Origin: Phoronis australis
Taxonomy: Eukaryota > Phoronida > Phoronidae
Reading direction: 5' to 3'
Assembly: GCA_002633005.1 (NCBI GenBank)
Contig: NMRA01000131.1
Coordinates: 111,798-173,797, forward strand
Length of the DNA stretch: 62,000 nucleotides
Shown here: positions 36,427-47,454 of the stretch, piece after piece
Numbering within the stretch: position 1 is the first letter of the stretch
How the letters are laid out: each line of letters starts with the position of its first letter
Made by a program: the position numbers and the translations under genes
The notes under the pieces: generated by a model
Databases searched by the model: none
What the model saw: the letters and a program-made list of their open reading frames with translations, nothing else
What the model was told of the DNA's origin: nothing

Positions 36427-39177
36427 CATGTGCTTGACATTTGCTCTACAACTGGATTTACTAGTACTAATTAAAAGTTTGATCTGATATTGTTTCGAGA
36501 CCTTTTATCATGATGCCAAGTGTATTGGCAATCTGGAACATAGTTCAAAATTATTTGCACACAACTATTGATAAGCAAACATCTTTCAGTTTATGCAGTG
36601 TATTGTGCTACTGTGGTTATTCTAAGTTTCCATGATACATAGGTTTCAGTTCTCCCAATAAGCCTTCCTATTCTGACAAATATTCGGGGCCAGTCTACCC
36701 TCACTCTAGTAAAACAAGTGTATATTGACTGGAAAAACTACCTTGTCAATGCGGGATTGGAAAGCTGCTTTACTTGGTTCTAAATGTTCTCAAGTATATT
36801 ATATTCTGGCTAATGTATTGTTATTGGTTTGTTGGTTATTGTTTGTATGATGTTGATGGAAAGGTTTGTTCTGGTTAGGAGCAATTATTACAGTGAAACA
36901 TGCAATTAACGTTTTTTGTGTTGTAAGGTGCCAGTTGTATTTTGTTCCTGATGTACAAGTCCTTAAGCAGGTCACCTTCAAGTTTGGATACAACATCACT
37001 CTCCTCCATCCGCCAACAATTTAACTCTAGACTTAACACTTTCTAAGTCTTTGGTATCTTTTAATGTTTTTCTTCAATCATGTTTTTTCGACATGCAAAC
37101 AAAGTGACTTCTCTGACAGAATTTCGTTCATCCGATATAAGTACAAAAACTGAATATTGAGTTGTGTGTGCATGAATGCTTCCTACACAATATTTGGATA
37201 TTGCTGGGCAATGTCTCCTTTATGAGTCAATATAACTTGTCTTTTTGTCACCTGTAGTTGTTGACCAAGTGACCATCTTTCAGTTTGTATTTACTTTGCA
37301 GATTTGCGGCTTTGATTAATAGCTGGACAAAGAACAAAAATCGAATTAGGTATTTTACTCGAGTCATTACATTGGTCTTATAATATTCCTTACTGTGACA
37401 AGATTAAATTTCTATTAGCAACTCAAATCACAAGGAATGCAAACATGCAGCTTTAAGTATTATTTTCAACATAAATTAATTACAACAGCCATGTTATTTG
37501 TTTTATTCTTTTAAATGTTGATGGAGACAATTATTGTAGTCAGGAAAAACTGCTTGGGAGTATTAAATTATAGTTACCTGTTTGTTGCAGTGTTTTTTAC
37601 TAGTAAGTAACCTGGGGTTTCCAACTAGCTTTACCTATGTAAAGAGTAATCCATTTTGCAAAAATGGTAAAATGTTTATGTACTTTTGGAAATTTTTCTG
37701 AAAATATGCTCATTGGCGTTCTTTTGGGTTGCAGTATATGTTTTCTGCAGATAATGGTCCATATAGTTGAACGTCACACACATTCAAGGTCTGAGGCAAC
37801 CTGGTACATGATTTATTTGTCAAATTTGAACATTACCCATGACTTGACCTCTAAGAAATGTTGGTGTAAACTGTTAGTGTGTTCTTCATTCTAGACTGAT
37901 TCCAAGTACGCATTCAAAACACATGGCCAAAAAAGTATATGTTTTGTTTTACCACAGTTGCATTTTATTGCAGTAGAAGTAATTCAATAAAATTGCACTA
38001 TACTAAAAATTACCAATCGCGTGATACAATTTCCGAATAGAATTCAGAGATTCGGATCATGCACCTTGATCATGGAGATCATGTCCATAAAAATGTAGGC
38101 CCCTTGACAAAACCAGAGATTTTTCATCTGAGCCTCCATTATACTGTTATGATCAGTAAGAACTTAAAAAGAATTTCAACTTGAAGTAAAATTATCTGCA
38201 TGTGACCCCAAGACAGAAGTGACGCTATTTGGTAAAAAAAATGATTTTCTGAAATTGGGCCCATCATGAATTCATACCTTGAACCATTGTGGTTGCAGTC
38301 AAGTGCTCTATTTGCATGAGCTAAATCTCACTTGATAAGTGACGGAGTATTTTAATCCTATTCAACTGGTAAAGTCACCATCCTCAACTATAAATGTCTT
38401 CCTGAGACATCAGCAAGTATTTGCAATTTTTCATAAAATAAACATATTTTACTGTTTAATAGCTCTGGGCAAAGATAGTCTATCGCATACAACAATCCTT
38501 AATAAGCATATTATTTTGTAAATAAATAAGGACTTTATTGACGACTTTGTGTATTCAGCCAAACACCTACACTACTAAAATTTAATATGCAAGAAACCCT
38601 GGTCTTATTTTATATCAATCTGCCATCGAGATGGGGTCACGTGACTACGTCTTTTGTAACAAAAACCTGGCAAATATGATGAACTTAAAAACTCACCAGA
38701 TTCATGTAGCCACACCAAATACTTAGATCATGCACATCTCGACTTGTGATAACAAAAACCTGTTACCAGCATAAATAACATGACCCAAGAGGAATCCCTA
38801 GAGGTCAACCTCGCCTGTCGGATGATGACTCATGAATCACACACACTTGAGTTCCTATATTTGGCACACGAAAGGTACACTGTTCATAATAAATGTAATA
38901 AAAAAATAAAAATGTGACCAAATTTTTTTGCTAGTTTTCTAAATTATTTCATTTTGTTCATCCAACTTTGAGTTTTTCCATACAAATCATAAGTCTTGTT
39001 TTTTATAGTCACTCTTGCAAAAGTGTATCATTTTAAAACCAATCCCAAAACAGCATTTTTGAGAAATGCATAAAGCATAGTATGTGAAAGTTTCATTTGA
39101 ATCGGCCATTATTGGGATATGATATTGTGCATGTTAGCCAATGAAATGCAACTAAAAGAACTCGGGGGGGGGGGGGG
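36427..39177. other. ITPK1-like 3' flank and intergenic AT-rich DNA
   Basis: ATTAAA at 36470-36475 could serve as a polyadenylation signal for the ITPK1-like gene, though the 3' UTR may be longer. I see no further exon with family resemblance, no long repeat and no RNA gene. The stretch ends in a 14-G run (39164-39177) before the N gap. Confidence 0.4.
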
Positions 39178-39195
39178 NNNNNNNNNNNNNNNNNN
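39178..39195. other. Assembly gap (18 N) after a G homopolymer
   Basis: Eighteen N follow 14 G. The gap probably reflects sequencing failure in the homopolymer. It lies just beyond the presumed 3' end of COA4. Confidence 0.95.
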
Positions 39196-39207
39196 TAATT
39201 TAAATAA

Positions 39208-39213
39208 TTTATT
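39208..39213 (-). terminator. Candidate polyadenylation signal of COA4
   Basis: TTTATT on the plus strand reads AATAAA on the minus strand, 114 bases after the COA4 stop codon, before the assembly gap. Confidence 0.5.
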
Positions 39214-39326
39214 CATCTGTCAAATTATAAAAGATTTACGCCTCACTATATACAAGTTTTTATGCAATTCATGTTCCAAACAAATTACATCACATTTCAT
39301 TTTCATGCTCAACTCTGTGTTAAAGA

Positions 39327-39602
39327 CTAACTTTGCATCTCTTTGCTCTTCACATACTGCTCAGTCGTCTGTGCCATTCTGCGTTTGGTGTACTCCGTCA
39401 TACACTCTCTAAACTCATTCACTTGTGTCTGACACTTCCTCCAGTCGTTATGCTCAAACATGCAGTCTTGTACTGCGTAATGTTTTTCAAGACAACCCGT
39501 TTTCTTCATCATTTCTTCCACGGGATCAACATCGTCATCATCGCCTGAGGTTGCTTTTCGTGACCAATCGTGCCCTGAGGGTTTTGTGCTCCCTGTCTCC
39601 AT
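39327..39602 (-). CDS. COA4: Cytochrome c oxidase assembly factor 4 (twin CX9C)
   Basis: This is an intronless frame of 91 residues. Cysteines at 37, 47, 57 and 67 form two CX9C motifs (GCLEKHYAVQDC and CQTQVNEFRECM), the mark of small proteins imported into the mitochondrial intermembrane space and oxidised by MIA40/CHCHD4. The acidic DDDDVDPVEEM stretch before the first cysteine, HYAVQDCM, and DWRKCQ between the pairs match COA4 (CHCHD8) of vertebrates, which is needed for complex IV assembly. The length fits the family. The ATG at 39602 is chosen because it opens METGSTKPSGHDWSRK, like the HTW/HDW start of the family. In the upstream part I see no coding sequence until the unidentified gene at 40988. 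Confidence 0.95.
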   Translation of the reverse strand: METGSTKPSGHDWSRKATSGDDDDVDPVEEMMKKTGCLEKHYAVQDCMFEHNDWRKCQTQVNEFRECMTEYTKRRMAQTTEQYVKSKEMQS

Positions 39603-40987
39603 GTCAATAATTTATGCTCGTAGCAAGTCACAGAGTTCCTCCACAACCCTAACAACCTTGCTGGAGTTCTGTGTTTGTGAATAAGTACAGACGACAACAC
39701 CGCAAGAAAAGTAACCGACAATGAGACCTTTCTGTCCACCCTCAGCTATAGCATACAAACTGAAAGAGATTGAAAGGCTTTAACTACTGGTCAGCCATCA
39801 TGTTTTTCATGTAATTTGACAACAAACTAAACACACTTCCTACACTTCAAACATAGTTCAACGGGAATCAAAAAAGAAGACACCCAAACAGTGAATAAAA
39901 GCATGACATACAGTACTGACAGTTGTAAAGCTCCAAAATACTCCAGTGTGTTGCCTGTACTTGAAGGCAGTCTGGTGGCAATGGCTGCCAAAACTTCCCA
40001 TAATTCTGACCACTGAATAGTTGACAAAAAGCCAGAAGATTATATGGGCATATCTGGCACAGAACACCTTCCATGGGGGTTTAGGGAGTCACCTCCAGAA
40101 AATTTTAAAGGTTGTCGTATCATTATATGCAGTCCAGAGATTTCCTTGAATCATTTTCAGTTGAGTTGAGCAGGGTAATTGCTTCAAGGAAAAAATATAT
40201 TAACTAATTTAGTAAAAATTGACAAAGGCCAGATTTATTTTGTCACGAAAAAATCTTTTATAATCCAAAAAAACACTGACATGCCCATCCCCCAAAAAAA
40301 CAGAATCAGCCCAAAATGCACCATGGCTTCCTTGTCTGGTCCCTCAATGCAGTTTCATTTAAAATCGACAAGAGATAGTTTTGAAAATATCCCCCAATTG
40401 TTGCTTTGAATCCCATAAGTCCTGTACAGGCAACACAGTCACCTCTCAGAATCAGCTAAAAACATAAAATCCTGGTCTTCCTTTTAGAACCTACATCACT
40501 TAGCAACAACTGAGCAGAACATGATGAGAGGTTAAATCTAGATTTCATCTGTTAGCACAAGATGTAAGCTTAATACTAGTGTGGCTAACTGAATTGAGCA
40601 GCTCAAAGACAAACACCCTCCACCCCACCCAGTTATCAAGCTGCATTCAGCGCCTGCAAGGTAGGTTGTTTAGTTGAGTATTTTGATTTCTAGAGTCAAG
40701 CTTTAGCGTGGCAGTAAAACAATAGTTTTCTGCATGATGGATAGCTCAGATGTTAACACACAGGGGCAACAATGCACTTTTTCAAGTTTGCAGTAAAGCA
40801 GTCAACTTGCTGGTGCGACACTTAATTACAAATTGGCAAGACATCAAGATGGCACAATTTTGAATCAACTTGACATATCAGAAAGGCTGGGGGTGGACTT
40901 TCATTGACCTCACCAACATAAGAGATTTCAAATACTACTGGGAAAATTAATTAAGATTACTGAGAGTTCACAATCCCCAGCTCCTAC
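39603..40987. other. Gap between COA4 and the unidentified gene
   Basis: This may hold the COA4 promoter and the end of the unidentified minus-strand gene. A stretch at 40021-39868 read on the minus strand after an acceptor (ATTCAG/TGGTCAG) would join the phase of exon 41035-40988 and run through YGKFWQPLPPDC and NCQYCMSC to a stop. I regard that as a possible but unproven last exon. No repeats stand out. Confidence 0.3.
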
Positions 40988-43014
40988 CTTGGATGTCTGC
41001 ATTGCCAGAATGCACCACAGACTGTACACTTCATGCTGTACAACGTAAGTAACCACACGCCACCTGCCTCACAGCCAAAATCACTGAACAGTTTCACTAT
41101 ATAATGTTTGACATAATTAATACTACCTTGAAAATGTTTTGTGATAAACTCGGTACTTGACATCTAGCACTAAGTGCTGGTTGTCTTCAGTCCTTCTTTT
41201 CACTTTGTCAGCTGCAAACTTAAATGATTTCCAATTCTCCTGTAAAAAACGATATTCAGAGATAATTACAGCAATAGTCACTTGCAGGGGTCCTGCATTT
41301 TGAGAACCTGTTTTCTCCACTGAACAACAGGTGTCAAACTGGTTGCAAAACATGCGATTCTCTAAGTTACTAGTACAACACTTGATAGATGTGAAAAATG
41401 AAATAAAACTTCTGTGCAGTACTAGACATATACCTGAAACTGTAGGTGTAGCATTTAAGCACACACAGTCTCTGCACAGTCCACTTATTGTAAGAGACAT
41501 TTCCAAAACCATGGCGACTGGGGACATTACCCCAATAAGTTTCACTGCCTTTCAGCTGCCAAAAAAATTCACACAAACACGAACCACTACAAAAGGCAAA
41601 GACAATTCAGCAGACTCCCATTCAAGTGATTGTGTGGTAGAGGTAGACCTACATGTACCTGGCTATGCCACCACATGGACCAGTTATTCCTATATCTCAT
41701 TCTCAAAATATTTGAGTAATTAGCATGGTTTAACAAGTTGAACCTACATACAATACAGTCCCATTAACTGCCATACAGAACACATCAATAATAATCAGAC
41801 AAAATGAACCAGAATTCCCAATCATTATTGTTGAAAGTAAGCAGAATTACTCATCATGACTGCAGAGCGAAAACGGAATTCCCCACAATGATGATTGAGC
41901 ACATGCAAAGAATTCCTTGATGTGATGACTGAGCACATGCAAAGAATTCCCCGATGTGAGTGCAAGCAGAATTTACCGTCAGAGAACATAACTAGAATGA
42001 CACGTCATGATAGCTGATGACAGGTAATTTTTTGTAATAACAAGGAAACTGTATTTTGTCAGATTACTTGTAGAGTGCACTATGCAACACAACAAATTTG
42101 TCAGACTAATATTAAAATGGAGAACTGAGATATAGTGACCACATGAAATATTTTATTTTTTAGAGTTAAAATAGGTCCAAAATCACCTCTGTTATATCTT
42201 TAAGGGTGCCTTGATGATAAACACACTGTCCAGCAGGGCTTAGAAGACACACTCCTTCAGTAAGGTTTGTACTCAACAAATGGGCTGCAAAATGAAACAA
42301 AAATTTTGAGGAAGTTACGAGAAATCATGCCTGTTAACGAACAAAAAGTCCCAGGGACACAAAACTCACAAATTCCACCCGATATCTTCCCATGCAATTT
42401 TGCAAGTGTCACGCGCCAAGTCACGCACTTCGCTCAGTCTCGCACTAGCCTTTGCCTAACTCACGTGACTCAGTTGAAATATTTTGTGGTTATTGCGTGC
42501 ACGGTGAAAAAGTTAACAGTGACCAAAAAGTGGAGTTGGAATTCTTCAGATATGCTTCATCCAAGTCCAAGATATGTGTAGAAGCAGACAGGATCTCTGA
42601 AGAAAGTAAGCTCATTTTTAAGTGATAGTTTTGAGAGTAGAATGCATTTTTGACGAGCTGAAATCTCAAAATCGGTGGTCGGATTTGGCCAACCGCACGT
42701 TTAAAATACATGGAACGAAATGCGTACACAAGGCGATGGGAAGTATTGTAGCCCCTAACCCGCCTAACCGGCCAACCGAGGCCAGGCCAGGGGCTACGTG
42801 TTGCCTACTACTCTTCAGCTAAACTTAAGTAAGCCACGGCACAAGCACAATCCGCCTTCTCGGAACATCAAAACATATGTAACAACAAACACACGTAGAT
42901 ATTGCGAAACTAACTTTCTACAAAAGATTCCCACTTAACCGATGATTCCATCAAATTTTCGACGGCTTTGCTAATTTGCTTTCGAGCAAGCTGGAGCTGA
43001 ATTGGGTGAAACAT
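40988..43014 (-). CDS. Unidentified multi-exon gene (four phase-matched exons)
   Basis: Exons, 5' to 3': 43014-42915, 42284-42187, 41239-41127 and 41035-40988. Each has an AG acceptor (the first starts at ATG 43014) and a GT donor, and phases 1, 0 and 2 join without a stop, which is unlikely by chance for four exons. The product starts MFHPIQLQLARKQISK, a basic amphipathic helix, then ENLMESSVKWESFVE, SPAGQCVYHQGTLKDITE, ENWKSFKFAADKVKRR, LVLDVKYRVYHKTF and a cysteine pair in KCTVCGAFWQC. I do not recognise the family. The donor of exon 1 (GTTAGT) is the weakest part. The end of the gene is uncertain. Confidence 0.6.
41800..42060. repeat. Dispersed repeat of the GAATTCCCC-GTCATGA type
   Basis: Three short tandem units (GAGCACATGCAAAGAATTCC with TGATGTGATGACT) sit beside CGTCATGATAGC and a stretch like the 108-bp unit (GGAAACTGTATTTTGTCA). 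The family is shared with 8140-8800 and 34560-34800. It lies in an intron of the unidentified gene. Confidence 0.55.
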
Positions 43015-45006
43015 GGATGTGCTACAAAATAGTAAGTTGAGTAGCTGACAAGAAACGTTCAGCAATAATTGAAGATAATTTACCAAACTTCCTACTTTAT
43101 GTAATACGATTTTCAATAAGAAAAATGTAAATTAAATAGCAAAGTCATTACTATTTTTTGTGCTAAGTGTTTTGTTGTACTGGCACACCATAACAGAAAA
43201 GATGTCGGACGGTAAGGTTTGCTAAAACTGTCTAAACTTGGTATACCTGGGAAATAGGCAATCATTTTGAACTGCGGTAGTGAAAGCTGTTACGGTTCAA
43301 ATCATTAGAAGCTCTAGAATCTTGTAAAGATGGACATGAAGACAGATTGAACACGCAGATTCGGAAAATAACTATTTCGTACGTGTCGTCCTAGTATAAC
43401 TGTCAATAGCGGAGTTGCAACCGAATCGATTTAACGATTGCGCATGTCCGGAAATTAGGGTGCGCAAAGGCTACTGGGATTGTTGATGGTAAACGGGATG
43501 GCCGACTGGTTTGCACGACGTGTAATTTGTGTGCATTAAACTACGCTGTTGTATGTAATTCTGCCGCTATTCGCCCTAATTAGCGCCCATGGCTCAACAA
43601 GTGCCCCAACGCGTTTTCAGACTTTGCTAAAGTAAGCGCCCAGCCCATGAACTACATGCGAAAAATGCCCTTACATACAGTTCTAACGTCTCCAATTTAT
43701 CAATTGAAAGATCCGACAGCCTGAATTTGTAACGGACCACGAGCCTCACCGTTATGTCCGTACACTTCAAACTTACGCCGCGATTCAAAAAGAACGCAGA
43801 AGTTTTGCTGCTCTTGCGAGGGATGTGCCCCACTACGCGGGTCTGGACTTTGAAAACAGACACAGCGTACTTGTCAAAGAGCGGGATTGCATTGTTTCTT
43901 TCCAGTACAGATCTTCTCCGGCCTCAAACTTCTTTGTGCATGTGAAAACCGTGAATCGAAGACTAATAAAAAAAACTCGACCAGTGTTAGCACGCGACCA
44001 AGAAGCGCGCGCTGCATAATGTACCGACTGTCATCGAAGATTAATCGGGTAACATAGCATCGGCAAATAAATATTGGCACTAATTTCCGAAAGTTTCCAA
44101 TACCGTAAAAAGCTTCTGCATTATTTTTAAGAGAAATTATTTAACTAATCATAATTGGTGTTTTTAAGGTCAAAATGACCCACTTCGCACCCTTACACCC
44201 CAAATCTTCCGGGAAATAGCTGTTACACTACGGTCACGCATCCACTCACCCGGCGACTCAATGAGTGACATGTCGGTCTTACCGAAAAAATTCTCGAACG
44301 TTTTTAGCAGATGAGGCCAGCAAGTGCTAAGCCGTAAATATTAAAACACGCTCTGCTTGACTGCTTGACTTATTTTTTTTTGGATACAATGCACACCTAG
44401 ATCATTACATTACTCTGGCAAATGAACTCTGACAAGCACACGCACGCTTACTCTCACACACACGCATACAAACTTCAAAACAAACGTCACGTGACAACAA
44501 CATGTGTTCCCACAGAGATTTTTCTCGGGTTGCGTGCTACAATCTAGCGTAGATTTGGACTTAATCTGCAGTTAATCCAGACTTCACAAGAACTTAAAAA
44601 TCTTAGAGACGCTATTTGGAAAACTTGAGGAGGATTTCAGGTAATTTGTTGAGTCAAAGCTGTATTCTTATTTAAGAATTCAAGCCCTATCGACGATTGC
44701 GAGACCAGCAGCTACGCATTTGTCGGCAAGATTTCGCCCTGGAACTTCAACAAAATTTTATGAAAAATGATCGTAATTTAACAACGAATTTTGATAGCAA
44801 TGTACCACAATTTTGTAGAAAGTAAATAATAATAATCTGCACGCTTTATCTTAGCGCGTAATGCATATAGTGTGCATACGTTAAGTGAGTCGACCCAGAA
44901 CAGGTGATTGTGCAGAGGCATTATCCTCAAAATTGCTCATGTTGGCTTGGTTCTGGTCAAGCGAAAACAAGTTTTTTTTTTTCTACCAACCGCCGTGGAG
45001 TATTTG

Positions 45007-45360
45007 TTACTGTTTCTTTGAAGGGAGATATTGTTGGGCAGTTTCTAAGATACGTTTTCTTGCCGCCCTCAAAATGAGCGCTGCACACTTTATGCTACGA
45101 AGTCGGAAAGAATTCACGAAGTCGGCCTTTGCTACCAGCTCTACCGATGTCTCTGACCCATGTTTAACGCAGTTCTTGATCCTTGGGAAACAGGTAGTAA
45201 CTAAATTTTTTATTTCGCTAACTGGTATTATAGCATGCCAGGCACACAACACGTATAACCTCCCTGTGGCCGGTTCGCCCCCACGCTTGCCGACGTACTT
45301 GTTTACCAGCTTAACCACAATGCAACATTCTGACCCATTTCCAATATGGCGGCGTTGCAA
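45007..45360. other. Open frames on both strands in a CpG-rich stretch, undecided
   Basis: The minus strand is open for 117 codons from ATG 45360 (basic C-terminus, AARKRILETAQQYLPSKKQ). The plus strand is open over the same bases and has ATG 45074 followed after 40 codons by a consensus donor AAACAG/GTAGTA at 45193. Only one, or neither, can be real. The plus-strand exon ends in phase 0 and so cannot join the C19orf47-like exon at 47455, which needs phase 1. I recognise neither product. Confidence 0.25.
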
Positions 45361-46447
45361 CTCCGCTATTGTTTAATGTTTGTAGTTTGTATTGTACGAC
45401 TACGTACGATACGAGTTAACGCCTGCGGGAATAACGGCCCTTATCAGTGCTTAGGCCTTCAACTCAACAAGTTCAAAATTGGGGTAGCAATACTCCCCCA
45501 TACACACATTTCAGCTCCATTTCCCATGAATTTAACTGGGCGGTAATCTGGTAATCAGGGCTTTATCCAGGATTTCGAAAATAGGGTGTCCAAACTGGGG
45601 TTCCCAATATTCCAGGGCATCCATGATTCCAACGACGTGTNCAATCCCCCCCCCCACACACACTCACAATGAGGTTTACTAAAAGGCCGGAGATCAAGGC
45701 TTTTGCATCTAAGTTTACAAAACAGTCTTCTATAGTGAGCTTCGTTACTAAAAAAACTGTGTAGACCAAGACTTTTACATCTAAATTTACGAAAACAACC
45801 CAGTAGCTTACCAGACAAATATTACTATTAGAGATATTGGTTGAATGAAGAGTGCACTATGTTTTTGATGATCTAGAATCGAATTGATGTTATTAAGTTT
45901 ATTATATCATCTTAACTAGCTTTAACATTCTGTAAAATAAGTCGTCAGAGCTGCAGTTGACAACCAAATATGTACTAATGCTTGAAAGCTGTTGGATACA
46001 CAATGCTTTCAATCTAGTTTGAACATGGCAACATTGTATATACATTGTATATTAATGTCAAATAGTTGGGTACCTCTTCATAATGGCTACTGGGAACCAG
46101 TTTCACTGCATTGTTTATGCACCAGTAAATCCACTTGAAGAAGTTTTGTGTTAAAAAATCTTAGCGGGTGAAGTGCCTGCACTGCGTCCATTATTCTCGG
46201 CATATCTACCAATGGGCTTCCCTCCCTTAACCCTTTGAATGTTTTCAGTTGCTCTCAGGCACATTAGACTGGATTAGCAACTTACTCACTGTGACTTAAA
46301 AGGTGCTAAGTGAGTAGGAGTTCTCTAGCTGGCCGTCCTGGTTGAGCAGTTATGCACTTAATTCTGTGTGTGAAGTTCAGATAAGTTGTCTCCATATTGT
46401 TGTTTTTACTTTTATCAACATCCTTGCAAATGAACATGTTGCTGAAA

Positions 46448-46866
46448 AATGAGTTGACACCGAGACTTGAACTGGGCTTTTCTACGTGAGAGTCAAGCTT
46501 CCAAACTGTTTGGCTTAGACTGAGGCAGTTGTGCTTGGCAAGTGGCTTGGAGAGGCTTTATTGAACTGTCATGGCTGGTAGTCACGTGATACCACAGTCC
46601 TTCCCTTCGTACAGAAAAGGTGTACGTCCTGGCTACAGATCTAGCAACATGCTAGTGCACCACTACCTGGCCGGCACCCTCTACTCTGCCTCTTATTTAC
46701 ATCATTTTGGGGTTTTGTGGGTATTATTTGGGCGCCAATGTTAAAACATTGGCCAACATTGAGACTTGGATCGGTTTCCTTTTGCGTGAGAGTCGAGCAT
46801 CCAAACTGTTCATCTAAGAGGCAAATTACTGCGTGGCAAACAGCTTGGAGGGGCTTAGGACCGTAG
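46448..46866 (-). repeat. Two diverged copies of a SINE-like repeat
   Basis: 46448-46565 and 46745-46866 share GAGACTTG-A-T/CGG, GTGAGAGTC-AGC-TCCAAACTGTT and GGCTTGGAG-GGCTT in the same order. Read on the minus strand each has a stretch like a B box (GGTTC/AAGTCTC) downstream of one like an A box (AGCCAAACAGTTTGGA), so a tRNA-derived SINE is likely. Confidence 0.6.
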
Positions 46867-47454
46867 CCAGGCGCTAAAAACATTCGAACCTAAAAATTCC
46901 AGAGGCAGGGAGGGAGGTGATAAATTTTTGTCATGTCATATGTCCTAAATTAGACTAGACGTTCTGAACCCACAGCATCACCGTTTGAGTGAGGAGCATA
47001 CGGGACATTTCCGGACTTCCATCACTCAATCAAAGAGTATCGACATATACACCACACGTGCCTCCAGCCACAGAGTGAAGACCTTGAAAGGTCACGACCC
47101 ATATTGTAGAAAAGCCAGGGTGTATTGCACAAAATCTTGCAGTGTAACTGGCACGTGAGGATGTGCTCTGTCTAAGAAAATCCACCTTTTCATGGCTGGT
47201 GTCGAACATGAAGTAATGGGACAAAATGTTTGAAATTTCGGCAAGTGCATGTAGAATTCACGCTCTGATTAACTGGCATGGTAGGTTATTACCAGGAAAT
47301 GGGATGTGGTGCGTTTATTTTCAGTGGTGCCTATATCTTTTTTAATTAAAAACTACCTAATATACAGTTGTGGTGTTCAAAATCCATTGCGTAGCTGAGA
47401 TATAGTTTTTCTATTTGCCTTTAACATAGTTTTTCTTTTTAATAATGCTTTTAG

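Larger units (their letters stand above)
43015..47454. other. Intergenic and promoter region between divergent genes
   Basis: GC and CpG content rise around 43400-45450, fitting promoters of the minus-strand unidentified gene and the plus-strand C19orf47-like gene. The first exon of the latter is not identified; it must end in phase 1. AATGGCGGCG near 45343 resembles the GCCAT core of YY1 promoter sites read on the other strand. The region 45600-45820 has a diverged ~88-bp direct repeat (CAAGGCTTTTGCATCTAA and CAAGACTTTTACATCTAA). One N is at 45641. Confidence 0.4.

Noticed and set aside
41123-41723. Open frames of 130-140 codons on both strands
   Set aside because: The minus frame is only real as exon 41239-41127; the rest is intron, and the plus frame has no resemblance to known proteins.
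44248-44274. Minus-strand start MSLIESP followed by a GTGAGT donor, as first exon of the unidentified gene
   Set aside because: Its phase (1) does not fit an entry into the frame of exon 43014-42915 through the nearby acceptor.
45074-45193. First coding exon of the C19orf47-like gene
   Set aside because: It ends in phase 0 at its donor, while the SAM exon at 47455 needs phase 1.
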